From an uncultured Alphaproteobacteria bacterium (GTDB lineage: Bacteria; Pseudomonadota; Alphaproteobacteria; Methylaequorales; Methylaequoraceae): a stretch of 64,000 bases of DNA. The notes below the pieces were generated by a model. That model saw nothing but the letters and a program-made list of their open reading frames with translations, had not been told where the DNA came from and ran no database searches. The stretch covers positions 43,150 to 107,149 of the forward strand of contig CACEWP010000004.1 of NCBI GenBank assembly GCA_902563305.1. The letters run 5' to 3'. Both the position numbers and the translations under genes were made by a program. This document shows positions 47,206 through 58,641 of this stretch, one piece after another; position 1 is the stretch's first letter; every line of letters begins with the position of its first letter.

Positions 47206-47883
47206 ATGACAAAATTTATTGAACATATTTCTAGTAACATCATTGAAATAGCTTCTAATAATTCAGGTCAAAATGCAAACAATTTTCATGAAAATCTGAA
47301 TAATACAATAAATGATATATCTACTTTTATGCAAAAACTGGGAATCAATGATAATATAATTGAAAATGTTTCAGATGCTTTAAAACAAAAATTTAATGAT
47401 CTCATAGATAGTGGTGTTCTACCTAAGGAAGCATATTTTCAGACATTTGAATCAGTATCAAATATTCTAAGTTTATCAATTTCAAATGAATCTCTGATAG
47501 ACGATTTGGAAAATGAAGATGGTCAATATGATTTAAATTTCGCAAGTTCAACTGTTAATGATAAATCTTTATTAATTGATGATGCAATGTCACAGGGAAT
47601 GACAGTTGAAGAAGCAATACGATACGTTAATAGTCAAGTTAATCCCTCAAATAGTGAGGTTTTTGGTCCCCCTAACTTCGTAGACTCTGAAAAAATAAAT
47701 TCTAATAATCAATTAATTGCTAAATCTGAAGATGAAATTAATTTAGATAAAATTGAAGCGGATATGGACGAACAAGCTAATAAAATGAATAGAAATGATT
47801 CTTCAAACACAGAAAAATCATCATCTAAAGAAATATTGGTTGATACTAAAAACGAAAATCTAGAAGAAGATGATATGAGCTAG
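47206..47883 (+). CDS. Hypothetical acidic, low-complexity protein, 225 aa
   Basis: The family is not recognised. The first 110 residues look helical with Asn/Ser-rich turns, a middle part (MSQGMTVEEAIRYVNSQ) could form a short helical motif, and the last 70 residues are acidic and probably disordered (ENLEEDDMS end). There is no signal peptide or membrane segment. It follows the SHOCT-like gene by 70 bases on the same strand. A weak A/T hairpin lies after the stop. Confidence 0.6.
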   Translation: MTKFIEHISSNIIEIASNNSGQNANNFHENLNNTINDISTFMQKLGINDNIIENVSDALKQKFNDLIDSGVLPKEAYFQTFESVSNILSLSISNESLIDDLENEDGQYDLNFASSTVNDKSLLIDDAMSQGMTVEEAIRYVNSQVNPSNSEVFGPPNFVDSEKINSNNQLIAKSEDEINLDKIEADMDEQANKMNRNDSSNTEKSSSKEILVDTKNENLEEDDMS

Positions 47884-47895
47884 TTCTAAAATCTT

Positions 47896-47926
47896 TAAAT
47901 GAAAATTATACTTTTTTTTTCATTTA
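47896..47926 (+). terminator. Weak AT-only hairpin after the 225-aa gene
   Basis: TAAATGAAAA pairs with TTTTCATTTA around an 11-base loop containing most of a T run. The stem has almost no G-C pairs, so termination is uncertain; position just after a stop codon is the only support. Confidence 0.3.
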
Positions 47927-47963
47927 ATAAAAAAAATAATATTTTAAAATCAATATTTAAATT

Positions 47964-48716
47964 ATGAAAGAAATAACTAAATTATACAAAAAAGTTCTAT
48001 TTAATCTTAAAAATAAGATCAACATTGATAAGGAATCATTAGATAATAAATCTTTAGACGAATTGTTCAATTATTTTGGAACTGATAAAGGAACAAAAGT
48101 TATTAATCCATATTTACATGATTCCAATGAAATATTGGGTCATGGCTTTGCAAAGTTTTATGAAAAAAAACTATTTGATTTTAAATATGATATTTTTAAA
48201 ATATTAGAAATTGGAACATGGGAGGGAGCGTCAACAGCAGCACTTGCCTCATTTTTTCCAAATTCAATAATTTACGGTCTTGACAAGAATTTTAGATTTA
48301 AATTTAAATCCCACAGGATTTTTTTTAATTATTGCAATATTAATGACTATAAAGATTTAAAAAAATTCTCTTCAAATCATTCAGTTAAGAAATTTAAAAT
48401 TGTAATAGATGATGCATCTCATATTTTGACAGATATGATAAGGAGTCTTAGTTTTTTCTTTAAATACGTGGAGCGAGGAGGATATTTCATTATTGAGGAT
48501 TTTAATGCACCTGTTTATTTCAAGAGCCTTAATGATTCAAATGGAAAAGAATTATTAATAAATGATATACTTGAAAATTTAAAAAGAAAAAAACATTTTA
48601 AGTCTTCTATTTTATCAAAACAAGATCAAGAATATCTATTTGATAATATTCTTAGTGTAGAAAAATATAAGGGTAAAACAGAGATATCTGATATTGCATT
48701 TCTCCAGAAAAGCTAA
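47964..48716 (+). CDS. Class I SAM-dependent methyltransferase
   Basis: The 250-aa product has a Rossmann-type SAM domain: motif I ILEIGTWEGASTAALASFFP, motif II IIYGLDKNFRF, and KIVIDDASHILTDMIRSLSF with GGYFIIEDF. The N-terminal part LFNYFGTDKGTKV is typical of the methyltransferases similar to macrolide O-methyltransferases and sugar-methylating enzymes, which begin with a GTDKG-type segment. The substrate is unknown. It stands alone, with no glycosyltransferases or biosynthetic genes nearby. Confidence 0.8.
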   Translation: MKEITKLYKKVLFNLKNKINIDKESLDNKSLDELFNYFGTDKGTKVINPYLHDSNEILGHGFAKFYEKKLFDFKYDIFKILEIGTWEGASTAALASFFPNSIIYGLDKNFRFKFKSHRIFFNYCNINDYKDLKKFSSNHSVKKFKIVIDDASHILTDMIRSLSFFFKYVERGGYFIIEDFNAPVYFKSLNDSNGKELLINDILENLKRKKHFKSSILSKQDQEYLFDNILSVEKYKGKTEISDIAFLQKS

Positions 48717-51060
<2,344 letters not shown>

Positions 51061-51075
51061 AGACGATAATTTAGA

Positions 51076-51104
51076 TTCTGGGTATTTACTAATAATACCC
51101 AGAA
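51076..51104. terminator. Bidirectional hairpin terminator between katG and the haem monooxygenase gene
   Basis: TTCTGGGTATT pairs perfectly with AATACCCAGAA (11-base stem, 7-base loop), followed by a short T run (CTTTT). It stands between two convergent stop codons and can serve both genes. Confidence 0.85.
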
Positions 51105-51113
51105 CTTTTAACA

Positions 51114-51416
51114 TTAAATTATCACTACGAATCCCTCAAATATTGGGTGTCCGACGTAAATTTCACTGTGTTCTCCAGCATTTTTATGTGCTTTTCTGAA
51201 CGAATCCGACCTTGTCCAATTGGTAAAATCATTCTCAGTATTCCATGTACTATGTGAAGCATAAAGTGTGAAATCTTCATTTGCTCTACCCTTAATTAGA
51301 TGAAAATTTAGAAATCCCGTTACATTTTTTAAATGTGAATCTCTATTTTTCCATATATCCTCGAAAATTTTTTCCTTACCCTTTATTATTTTAAATCTGT
51401 TCATGGCTATGTACAT
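51114..51416 (-). CDS. IsdG/HmoB-like haem-degrading monooxygenase (ABM fold)
   Basis: The 100-aa protein has the antibiotic-biosynthesis-monooxygenase dimeric barrel fold. Asn6 (MNRFKI), Trp67 (FTNWTRS) and His77 (KAHKNAG) fall exactly where IsdG-type haem oxygenases have their Asn-Trp-His catalytic triad, and the segment LYASHSTWNTENDF and the GHPIFEGF end are typical. It should open haem to release iron. AAGGAG stands six bases before ATG, a stronger ribosome site than most in this window. An ICE-like element overlaps its upstream region. Confidence 0.82.
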   Translation of the reverse strand: MYIAMNRFKIIKGKEKIFEDIWKNRDSHLKNVTGFLNFHLIKGRANEDFTLYASHSTWNTENDFTNWTRSDSFRKAHKNAGEHSEIYVGHPIFEGFVVII

Positions 51417-51427
51417 GTTTCACTCCT

Positions 51428-51444
51428 TAAAGATTTATTCTAAA
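51428..51444 (-). promoter_or_regulatory. Imperfect ICE-like element before the haem monooxygenase gene
   Basis: On the minus strand TTTAGAA-TAA-ATCTTTA has one perfect ICE half-site and a degenerate second half, 11 of 14 consensus positions in all. It ends at the ribosome binding site, so it would lie in the transcribed leader or promoter. On its own it would be weak evidence; the better site before the neighbouring katG raises its interest. Confidence 0.35.
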
Positions 51445-51563
51445 TAGATGAATTACGAAATTTATGTATTCATAATAAAAATAATATAAGTTCAATAAAT
51501 AAATTTTACAAATATATATATTTAAAATAACTATTAATTAAATAATTTAAAGAAAGGAATGAT

Positions 51564-51815
51564 GTGAAATTTATTATAATTACTTTTTTAATATCTAGCT
51601 TAAATTTTAATTCATATGCTACGGAAAATATTAGCATTAAAAATAAGGAGGTTATTTATTCTAACCTTCTATCAAGATTTGAATGTGTAAGAGGTCCTAA
51701 TATTAATAACCCTCAATGGATATGTAACGAAGAAGCTCCTAAAGGATGGGGTGAATTTTACAGTGATAAACTAAAAAGGCAAAAAAACTTAAGAAAACAA
51801 TACGTTGAAAATTAA
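51564..51815 (+). CDS. Small secreted protein of unknown function, 83 aa
   Basis: The product starts with a signal peptide (about residues 1-20, FIIITFLISSLNFNSYA) and a mature part of about 63 residues containing two Cys (ECVRGP and WICNEE) and a basic C-terminus. The start is GTG 51564, preceded by AAAGGAA; an ATG two bases earlier is followed at once by a stop. The family is not recognised. The two cysteines could form a disulfide in the periplasm. Confidence 0.65.
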   Translation: MKFIIITFLISSLNFNSYATENISIKNKEVIYSNLLSRFECVRGPNINNPQWICNEEAPKGWGEFYSDKLKRQKNLRKQYVEN

Positions 51816-51852
51816 GTTTTTATAAGTTGAAGATAGTGAGTTCAGTTAATTT

Positions 51853-53976
51853 TTATATTTTAGTGACTTCTACAAGATTATCTGAAAAAGTTGGAGCGTT
51901 TCCCATGTCTGCTAAGTTAGCTGAACTTATACTATTAACTGTTCCTTTGTTCAGTTGTCTCCAATATCCCAATGACGAAACAACTATTCCTTCTGAAACA
52001 TCATCAGAAACATCAGCAACTCCTTCATAAGATCCTCTGTCATTGTGAACTTTAACTTTGTCCCCAGTTGATATTCCTCTTTTATCAGAATCAATTTTAT
52101 TAATCAAAACAAATTGTTCTCCTTGAACTCTTTGTTTATCTTCCATATTTGCATAACAACTATTAAGAAAGGCATGACTTTTTGGCGAAATTATATTTAA
52201 TGGATATTTTTTAGCCAGATCTGGGTTAGTATCTTTATTTTCGAACTGAGGAACATAATCAGGTAGTGCAGGGAGATCTTGTCCAGGTTGGTACCCTTCG
52301 TACATTTGTCTAAACGGTCCTGCAACAAAGTTTTTGACACCTTTTATACTAAATTCACATTTGCCTGATTCAGTGGGAAAGTTTCCATTTTTATGTGGTA
52401 CTCTAGTATCTTTGCAACCTACATTTAGTCTTGCATATCCTTTTTGTTTAAGTAATTCTAAGGTAATACCTTCACAGGCTGGAGCATCCCAATCAACATA
52501 GTTTTCTAGACATTTCTCGTCACTCCATTCAAACTGTTCTTCTTTAAGATCCATTTTCTTTGCTAACCTTCTAAATATTTCATAATTAGGAAGTGCCTCT
52601 CCAGGAGCATCGATACATTTTTCATTATAAGTAAGATATAAATGCCCCCAAGATAATATCATATCTTGGTGTTCAGCCCCCATTGTTGCTGGTAAAATTA
52701 TATCAGCATAAGAAGCTGTGTCAGAGATAAAATGTTCTGCTGAAACAAGAAACAAGTCTTCTCTTTCAAGACCTCTTACTATTTTATCAGTTTCTGTTGC
52801 TTGTGTCACAGGGTTTGCATTCCAACACATCATCGACATTATTGGATTTTCTTTATCAATGTTTTCTCCAAGAAGTGCTCTTCCGATTTGCAATGCATTA
52901 ACTACCCTTGTTCCTTCAGGTATAAGGTCAGGTCTACAAATTACATCAAACTTGTATGGATGTTCCCAAACAGGAAATTGAGTGATTCCTCCACCAACAT
53001 GTTTCCATGCTCCTGTTAGCGCGGGTATGCAAGTAACAGCTCTGATTGTCTGACCACCACCGTGGTGTCTTTCTAGAGCTACTCCAATTCTAATGCCAAC
53101 TGGTTGATTTGTAGCAATTTGGTGTGCAAGTTTTTTGATTTCTTCTTCAGGTATTCCGGTAATTTTTGAAGCCCATTTTGGTGTTTTGTCCTTAACATGA
53201 ACTTTTAAATCATCAAACCCATTAGTATAATTTTTTATATAATCTTCATCAGTTAGATTATTATAAATAATATAATTAATTAGTGAAACAGCCAAGGCAC
53301 CATCTGAACCTGGTTTTGGCTCGATATGCCAATCTGCTTGCTTTGCAGTCCTTGATTTATATGAATCAATAACAACAACTTTTGCTCCCTTTTTTTTTGC
53401 CTCTTGAACAATAGTCCAGTGATGAAGATTAGTGCTCACGCTGTTACATGCCCAAATAACAATATACTTGCTGTGAATATAACTTTCTGGATCTAGTCCA
53501 GCAGTTGGACCTATGGTAGTTAACCATGCTGTACAAGAACCCTCACCACAAAAAGTTCTCTCACAAACCGTTGCTCCCAAAGCATTAAAGAAAGAATCTC
53601 CCCCATTTAAACCATGAACAAGTCCTTGGTTACCAAGATAACTGTATGGTATTATAGATTCGGGTCCATATTCTTTAATTAGAGCTTTCCATTTGTTTGC
53701 TATTGTGTCTAACGCTTCATCCCAAGAGATTCTTTGGAATTTTTTTTCGCCCTTTTTTCCCACTCTTTTTTGCGGATATAAAACTCTGTCTGGATGATAG
53801 TGTCTATTTTCGTAATCTTTTAATTTAACACATAAAACACCACCCGTCATAGGGTGTTCATTGTTACCTTTAACACTTACTAGTTTTTTGTCTGATACTT
53901 CATAAATCATCGCACAAGTATCAGGACAGTCGTGGGGACAGCCACCGAAATATTTTTTTATGGAATAATCATCCAT
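51853..53976 (-). CDS. Cytoplasmic molybdopterin oxidoreductase (DMSO reductase superfamily)
   Basis: The 707-aa product has an N-terminal [4Fe-4S] site (Cys13, Cys17, Cys21 in GCPHDCPDTC, then Cys49), the Molydop_binding body (AHQI, GVALERHHGGGQTIRA, SAEHFISDTASYADIILPAT) and the C-terminal molydop-binding beta-barrel (HAFLNSCYANMEDKQRV, GDKVKVHNDRG). The segment ERTFCGEGSCTAW lies where the Mo ligand is found; Cys or Ser could serve. There is no twin-arginine signal, so it acts in the cytoplasm. No electron-transfer subunit is adjacent. The substrate is unknown; the cofactor genes moaC/moeA are in the same window. Confidence 0.85.
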   Translation of the reverse strand: MDDYSIKKYFGGCPHDCPDTCAMIYEVSDKKLVSVKGNNEHPMTGGVLCVKLKDYENRHYHPDRVLYPQKRVGKKGEKKFQRISWDEALDTIANKWKALIKEYGPESIIPYSYLGNQGLVHGLNGGDSFFNALGATVCERTFCGEGSCTAWLTTIGPTAGLDPESYIHSKYIVIWACNSVSTNLHHWTIVQEAKKKGAKVVVIDSYKSRTAKQADWHIEPKPGSDGALAVSLINYIIYNNLTDEDYIKNYTNGFDDLKVHVKDKTPKWASKITGIPEEEIKKLAHQIATNQPVGIRIGVALERHHGGGQTIRAVTCIPALTGAWKHVGGGITQFPVWEHPYKFDVICRPDLIPEGTRVVNALQIGRALLGENIDKENPIMSMMCWNANPVTQATETDKIVRGLEREDLFLVSAEHFISDTASYADIILPATMGAEHQDMILSWGHLYLTYNEKCIDAPGEALPNYEIFRRLAKKMDLKEEQFEWSDEKCLENYVDWDAPACEGITLELLKQKGYARLNVGCKDTRVPHKNGNFPTESGKCEFSIKGVKNFVAGPFRQMYEGYQPGQDLPALPDYVPQFENKDTNPDLAKKYPLNIISPKSHAFLNSCYANMEDKQRVQGEQFVLINKIDSDKRGISTGDKVKVHNDRGSYEGVADVSDDVSEGIVVSSLGYWRQLNKGTVNSISSANLADMGNAPTFSDNLVEVTKI

Positions 53977-54061
53977 CTAATTCTCCACATATTTTAACTC
54001 TACACTAAATTTTAAAAAAAAAAATAACTTTTAAATATTTTTGAGTTTAACTAATATGTAA

Positions 54062-55549
54062 TTATCTAATTTCTTTTAAATATCTATCGACTATATGATT
54101 TTCGTAATACTTTAAATTAAGTTTTTCACCAGTTATATTTTTCATGAGATCATCAATTTTAAATAAACTTCCATGAGTGTGTATATTTTTTCTTAACCAA
54201 CTAATGATCGGCTTAAAGTTTCCATCTTTTAACATATTATTGATTTTTGGAATTTTTTTACTGATTTGATTATTAATCTGCGAAGCTATAAATGCACCTA
54301 TGCTATAAGTTGGAAAATAACCAAAATCACCTCCAAACCAGTGAATATCTTGAAGACAACCTTCATTATCATTTTTAACTGTTCTATTAAAATATTTAAA
54401 GAACTCCTCATTCCATAGATCTGGTAAATTCTCCACATTAAAATCTTCTTCAATTAATTTTTTTTCTATATTAAACCTATGAATAATGTGAAGCGGGTAA
54501 TGTACTTCATCAGCATCAACTCTAATATTATTTTCAGTAACTTTTTTTCTAATATTATAGATATTTTGATAATTCCAAATTGAATTCTTTTTTCCTAAAT
54601 TTGTTTTAATAGTTTTTTCAATAAATTGGCTTACAGGTAGGGATTTTATAATTTGCATTTCAATGAAAAGTGATTGGCTTTCATGAAGAGACATTCCACC
54701 AGCGTTTCCTATAGGTTGATGCAACCATTTTTTTGGTAACCCTTGCTCATATAATGCATGTCCAGTTTCGTGCATTAAGGCATCAAAACAGGAAAATGAA
54801 CTATTTTTATCAAATCTTGTTGTAATCCTAATATCTTGTGGATTTCCCCCACAAAATGGATGCAAACTTTTGTCTATCCTTCCTCTTGAAAAATCAAACC
54901 CGAGTTTTTTCATAAAGATCTTTGATAATTTAAATTGTTCGTTTTCCGATAAGTTTTCGTCAAAGGTATCGAAATTCAAAGTTTTTTGTTTTTTAAGAAT
55001 AAATGGAAGTTTTTTTTTGATAAATTTTTCCACTCTTTGAAAGATTTTAGTTATATATCTAGAGTTTAATGATCTGTCATAATTTAATAGTAAACAATCG
55101 TACTTAGATTTGTTTTTTTTCTGTGATAATATTTCTGATTCTTCTCTAATAATGTTAATTAGTTTTTTAAATGATTTTTTAACTATATTAAAATTTGATT
55201 TGACTTTAGCTTCTCTCCAAAGTCCTTCACATTCGATCGATAGAGTTGCTTTTTGTTTAATTTTCTCATACGGAATTGTATCAAAGTATTCAAATCTTTC
55301 TTTCATCAAATCTAAATTTGATTTATTTACTGAGTCTAACTTTATTTGATCTATTTGTTTAAATAATTCATTTTTTTTAATTTCATCAAAGATTTTTTTT
55401 CTATAATCATGAATTTTTTTTATTTGCTCTACTCTTGTAGCTCTAGATTTTTTAGGCATATATGTTGCCATGTCCCAGCTTAAAATTCCATTAATGTCGT
55501 TTAGGAGACTTTGTTCTTCAAAAAGTTGTTTTAATCTTAAATAACTCAT
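54062..55549 (-). CDS. Thermostable carboxypeptidase 1 family (M32) metallocarboxypeptidase
   Basis: M32 enzymes remove C-terminal residues from peptides in the cytoplasm. The 495-aa, largely helical protein has the zinc-binding HETGH at 260-264, the family segments HPFCGGNPQDIRITTRF, NAGGMSLHESQS with the third zinc ligand Glu, RVDADEVHYPLHIIHRF and FPTYSIGAFIASQ. Length is normal. It stands alone, about 117 bases from the divergent lactate permease gene. Confidence 0.94.
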   Translation of the reverse strand: MSYLRLKQLFEEQSLLNDINGILSWDMATYMPKKSRATRVEQIKKIHDYRKKIFDEIKKNELFKQIDQIKLDSVNKSNLDLMKERFEYFDTIPYEKIKQKATLSIECEGLWREAKVKSNFNIVKKSFKKLINIIREESEILSQKKNKSKYDCLLLNYDRSLNSRYITKIFQRVEKFIKKKLPFILKKQKTLNFDTFDENLSENEQFKLSKIFMKKLGFDFSRGRIDKSLHPFCGGNPQDIRITTRFDKNSSFSCFDALMHETGHALYEQGLPKKWLHQPIGNAGGMSLHESQSLFIEMQIIKSLPVSQFIEKTIKTNLGKKNSIWNYQNIYNIRKKVTENNIRVDADEVHYPLHIIHRFNIEKKLIEEDFNVENLPDLWNEEFFKYFNRTVKNDNEGCLQDIHWFGGDFGYFPTYSIGAFIASQINNQISKKIPKINNMLKDGNFKPIISWLRKNIHTHGSLFKIDDLMKNITGEKLNLKYYENHIVDRYLKEIR

Positions 55550-55666
55550 TGTATTTTTAAGGATTGTATTAAAAATTAATTGTTGTTTAAATTATAATCT
55601 AATTATTAATTTTAAAAAAATAAGTATTACTATCAATATTTATACAAAAATTAAAAAATAATTCTC

Positions 55667-57532
55667 ATGGATACAATTTACTTGCCCATTTTAGCCTTTT
55701 CTCCGATCCTTTTAGCTGGAATACTTTTAATTGGTTTTCGAATTGCAGCTAAAATAGCTATGCCAATTGTATTTTTGTATACTGCTTTGATTGCATATTT
55801 TTTTTGGGGAATGAGTGAGAATAGAATTCTAGCGTCGACTATTCAAGGACTAATTATAAGTGCTGGCATTTTATGGATAATCTTTGGTGCTTTAATGTTA
55901 TTAAATACTCTTCGGTTTTCAGGGGCAATAAGTACAATTAGAAGTGGTTTTTCTAATATTAGTCCAGATAGACGGGTACAGGTAATATTAATAGCTTGGT
56001 TATTTGGATGTTTTATTGAAGGTGTATCTGGGTTTGGTACCCCCGCAGCGGTCGCGGCACCTTTAATGGTTGCAGTTGGTTTTCCTGCATTAGCATCGAT
56101 TGTTTTTGGAATGATGATACAATCTACTCCTGTTTCATTTGGAGCAGTAGGTACTCCATTGATAGTTGGTGTTCAAGGTGGCCTAGATAAAACTAATTTA
56201 ACAGAAAAATTGATGGAGAATGGAGTTGAATGGGATTTGTTTTTTAGAACAATTGTATCTGAAGTTGCAATTATTCATGCAATTTGTGGAACATTTATGC
56301 CACTTTTATTAGTGATGATAATGACAAGATTTTTTGGTAGAAAAAAATCTTGGACGGAGGGATTATCCATATTACCTTTTGCAATTTTTGCAGCTTTTAG
56401 CTTTACTATACCGTATGCATTTGCTGGGATAATCCTAGGGCCAGAGTTTCCTTCTATTATAGGAGGACTGTTGGGTTTGTTTATAGTAACTTTTTCAATA
56501 AAGAAAAAGTTTCTTATACCTAAAGATAAATGGGATTTTGATTCTCCAAAAAATTGGCCCGCTCATTGGATGGGAATAATTAAGAGTAATTTAGAAATAA
56601 AAAGTAAAAAAAAAATATCAAATTTCATGGCTTGGTTTCCATATTTGTTGCTCGCAATATTATTGATTTTGTCAAGAACTTATCAACCTTTAATGACCTT
56701 TTTAAAGTCAATTAATTTTAATTTCTTAGATATACTAGATGAAGAGAAAATAAATGCTAGTTTTCAAATTTTATATTTACCAGGTGGAATTTTGTTTTTT
56801 GTGTGTGTAGTAACTTTTTTTCTGCATAGAATGTCATTTGGTGAAATAAATAAAACTATTACTCATTCCATAAAAACTATTTTTAGTGCTGGTTTTGTTT
56901 TAGTTTTTACAGTTCCACTTGTTAGAATAATGATTAATTCTGGAGTTAATTTTAATGAGCTGGTTAGCATGCCAATCGCCATGGCTGAAGGAGTTTCTAA
57001 CTTAATGGGACAAGTTTATCCTCTTTTCGCACCTTCAGTTGGTGCAATTGGGGCATTTTTGGCAGGTTCAAACACAGTTAGTAATTTAATGTTAAGTCAA
57101 TTTCAATACGAAACAGCTAGTTTGCTTAACCTATCAGGGACTTTAATGGTTGCTGCCCAAAGTGTAGGAGCTGCTGCTGGAAATATGGTTGCTATTCATA
57201 ATGTTGTAGCTGCTTCGGCTACTGTGGGTTTGTTGGGAAAAGAAGGTTATGTTTTGAGAATAACAATCATTCCAACTCTTTACTACATAATATTTGCAGG
57301 AATAATTACTTTTATTTTTTTTAGCACAATTAAATTTAATAATACTTTTAAAGATTCCAATATTTATAATGAAAAAACTTTTTCAGGACCAATGGGTATG
57401 GGTTTAGCTAAATCCTATGAATTGGAAGGCAACACAATTTGTATTTACAATACGATTAACGGGCAGGAGAAAATTACGTTTAATAGAATTTCTGAGTGCC
57501 CAATCAAAATCAAAAAAACTAAAAATGAATAA
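55667..57532 (+). CDS. lctP: L-lactate permease family transporter (LctP)
   Basis: LctP-type permeases import lactate or glycolate with protons. The 621-aa protein has about 12-14 membrane segments and the family signatures [59 protein letters not shown] and [21 protein letters not shown] (each region quoted in part). A hydrophilic C-terminal tail of about 60 residues follows the last helix. No lactate dehydrogenase is next to it; glycolate or another small hydroxy acid is also possible. Confidence 0.9.
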   Translation: MDTIYLPILAFSPILLAGILLIGFRIAAKIAMPIVFLYTALIAYFFWGMSENRILASTIQGLIISAGILWIIFGALMLLNTLRFSGAISTIRSGFSNISPDRRVQVILIAWLFGCFIEGVSGFGTPAAVAAPLMVAVGFPALASIVFGMMIQSTPVSFGAVGTPLIVGVQGGLDKTNLTEKLMENGVEWDLFFRTIVSEVAIIHAICGTFMPLLLVMIMTRFFGRKKSWTEGLSILPFAIFAAFSFTIPYAFAGIILGPEFPSIIGGLLGLFIVTFSIKKKFLIPKDKWDFDSPKNWPAHWMGIIKSNLEIKSKKKISNFMAWFPYLLLAILLILSRTYQPLMTFLKSINFNFLDILDEEKINASFQILYLPGGILFFVCVVTFFLHRMSFGEINKTITHSIKTIFSAGFVLVFTVPLVRIMINSGVNFNELVSMPIAMAEGVSNLMGQVYPLFAPSVGAIGAFLAGSNTVSNLMLSQFQYETASLLNLSGTLMVAAQSVGAAAGNMVAIHNVVAASATVGLLGKEGYVLRITIIPTLYYIIFAGIITFIFFSTIKFNNTFKDSNIYNEKTFSGPMGMGLAKSYELEGNTICIYNTINGQEKITFNRISECPIKIKKTKNE

Positions 57533-57567
57533 GTTGAAAAATATATTATAGAATTTATAAATATTTA

Positions 57568-58584
57568 ATGGATCCATTCACCCAGAGTTTAATTGGAGCA
57601 ACAGCAGCTTCAGCCTTTTCTAGAGAAGAAGAATTAAAAAAAAACTCTCTATTCGGTGCCTTAGGTGGAATATTTCCAGATATAGATGTTTTTATAAAAT
57701 CATCAAATGATCAATTGTTATTTGTTGAATATCATAGGCATTTTACACACTCAATTTTTTTTATTCCTTTTGGGGGATTTATATTATCTATAGTTCTTTT
57801 TTTAATCTTTAAATCAAAAACCTCATTTAAAAGATTATATATATACACTACAATTGGTATTGCTACTCATGGGTTATTAGATGCTTTCACAACTTATGGA
57901 ACCTCACTTTTTTGGCCTTTGTTCGATATAAGAGTTGCTTGGAATGTAATATCAATAGTAGATCCAATTTTTACCCTAATCTTATTATCATTTTTAGTAT
58001 ATTGCCTTACCAAAAGTTCAGTTATTTTTTGTAGGTTAGGATTGCTTTTGTCTGTTATATATTTATCTTTTGGTTTTCAACAAAATCAGCAAGTTAAATC
58101 CTTTATAAATGAAATTGCAGATAAGAGAGGTCATAAAGTTGAAAGATTAATTGTTAACCCTACTATTGGAAATTTAATATTGTGGAGAAGTGTATATCAA
58201 AACGAAGGTAAATATTATGTTGATGCAGTCTATTTCCCTTTAATTTCAAAGCCAAAACTTAAACAGGGAGTAGTATTGGATGTAATAAATAAAGAGACTA
58301 TATTTCCTGAATTAGGACCAAACTCAGTGCAGAGAAACGATATAAGACGTTTTTCATATTTTACAAATGATTATATTTATTTACATCCTAATTATGAATT
58401 TATAATTTCTGATTTAAGATATGGTAGTCTTCCAAATGACCACCTATCATTGTGGGGAATAGAAATTAATATAGAAAAGCCTGAAAATCACGTTATATTT
58501 AAAAATTTACGAAATTTTGACGAGAAAATATATTCAGACTTTTGGAAAATGATTAAAGGAGACTTTACTGAAACTATAAAATAA
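57568..58584 (+). CDS. YdjM-like membrane-bound metal-dependent hydrolase family protein
   Basis: The 338-aa product shows the PF04307 (YdjM) features: MDPFTQSLIGATAASAF, GGIFPDIDVF, YHRHFTHSIFF and THGLLDAFTTYGT, with conserved Asp and His residues in an arrangement typical of a metal site, between about four membrane segments. A soluble C-terminal region of about 150 residues follows. The biochemical function of the family is not settled. Confidence 0.83.
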   Translation: MDPFTQSLIGATAASAFSREEELKKNSLFGALGGIFPDIDVFIKSSNDQLLFVEYHRHFTHSIFFIPFGGFILSIVLFLIFKSKTSFKRLYIYTTIGIATHGLLDAFTTYGTSLFWPLFDIRVAWNVISIVDPIFTLILLSFLVYCLTKSSVIFCRLGLLLSVIYLSFGFQQNQQVKSFINEIADKRGHKVERLIVNPTIGNLILWRSVYQNEGKYYVDAVYFPLISKPKLKQGVVLDVINKETIFPELGPNSVQRNDIRRFSYFTNDYIYLHPNYEFIISDLRYGSLPNDHLSLWGIEINIEKPENHVIFKNLRNFDEKIYSDFWKMIKGDFTETIK

Positions 58585-58641
58585 AACTCTTAAAAATATT
58601 TATTATTAAGATGTTTTGTTTATAAATTATTTAATTAAATT

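Noticed and set aside
47188-47206. TATAGT-N7-ACTATA inverted repeat next to the start of the 225-aa gene
   Set aside because: Six-base AT-rich arms with a seven-base spacer are expected often by chance in this base composition, and no second copy was seen.
51114-51416. Antibiotic biosynthesis monooxygenase in a natural-product context
   Set aside because: The fold is shared, but the Asn-Trp-His triad at IsdG positions and the katG neighbour favour haem degradation; no biosynthetic cluster is present.
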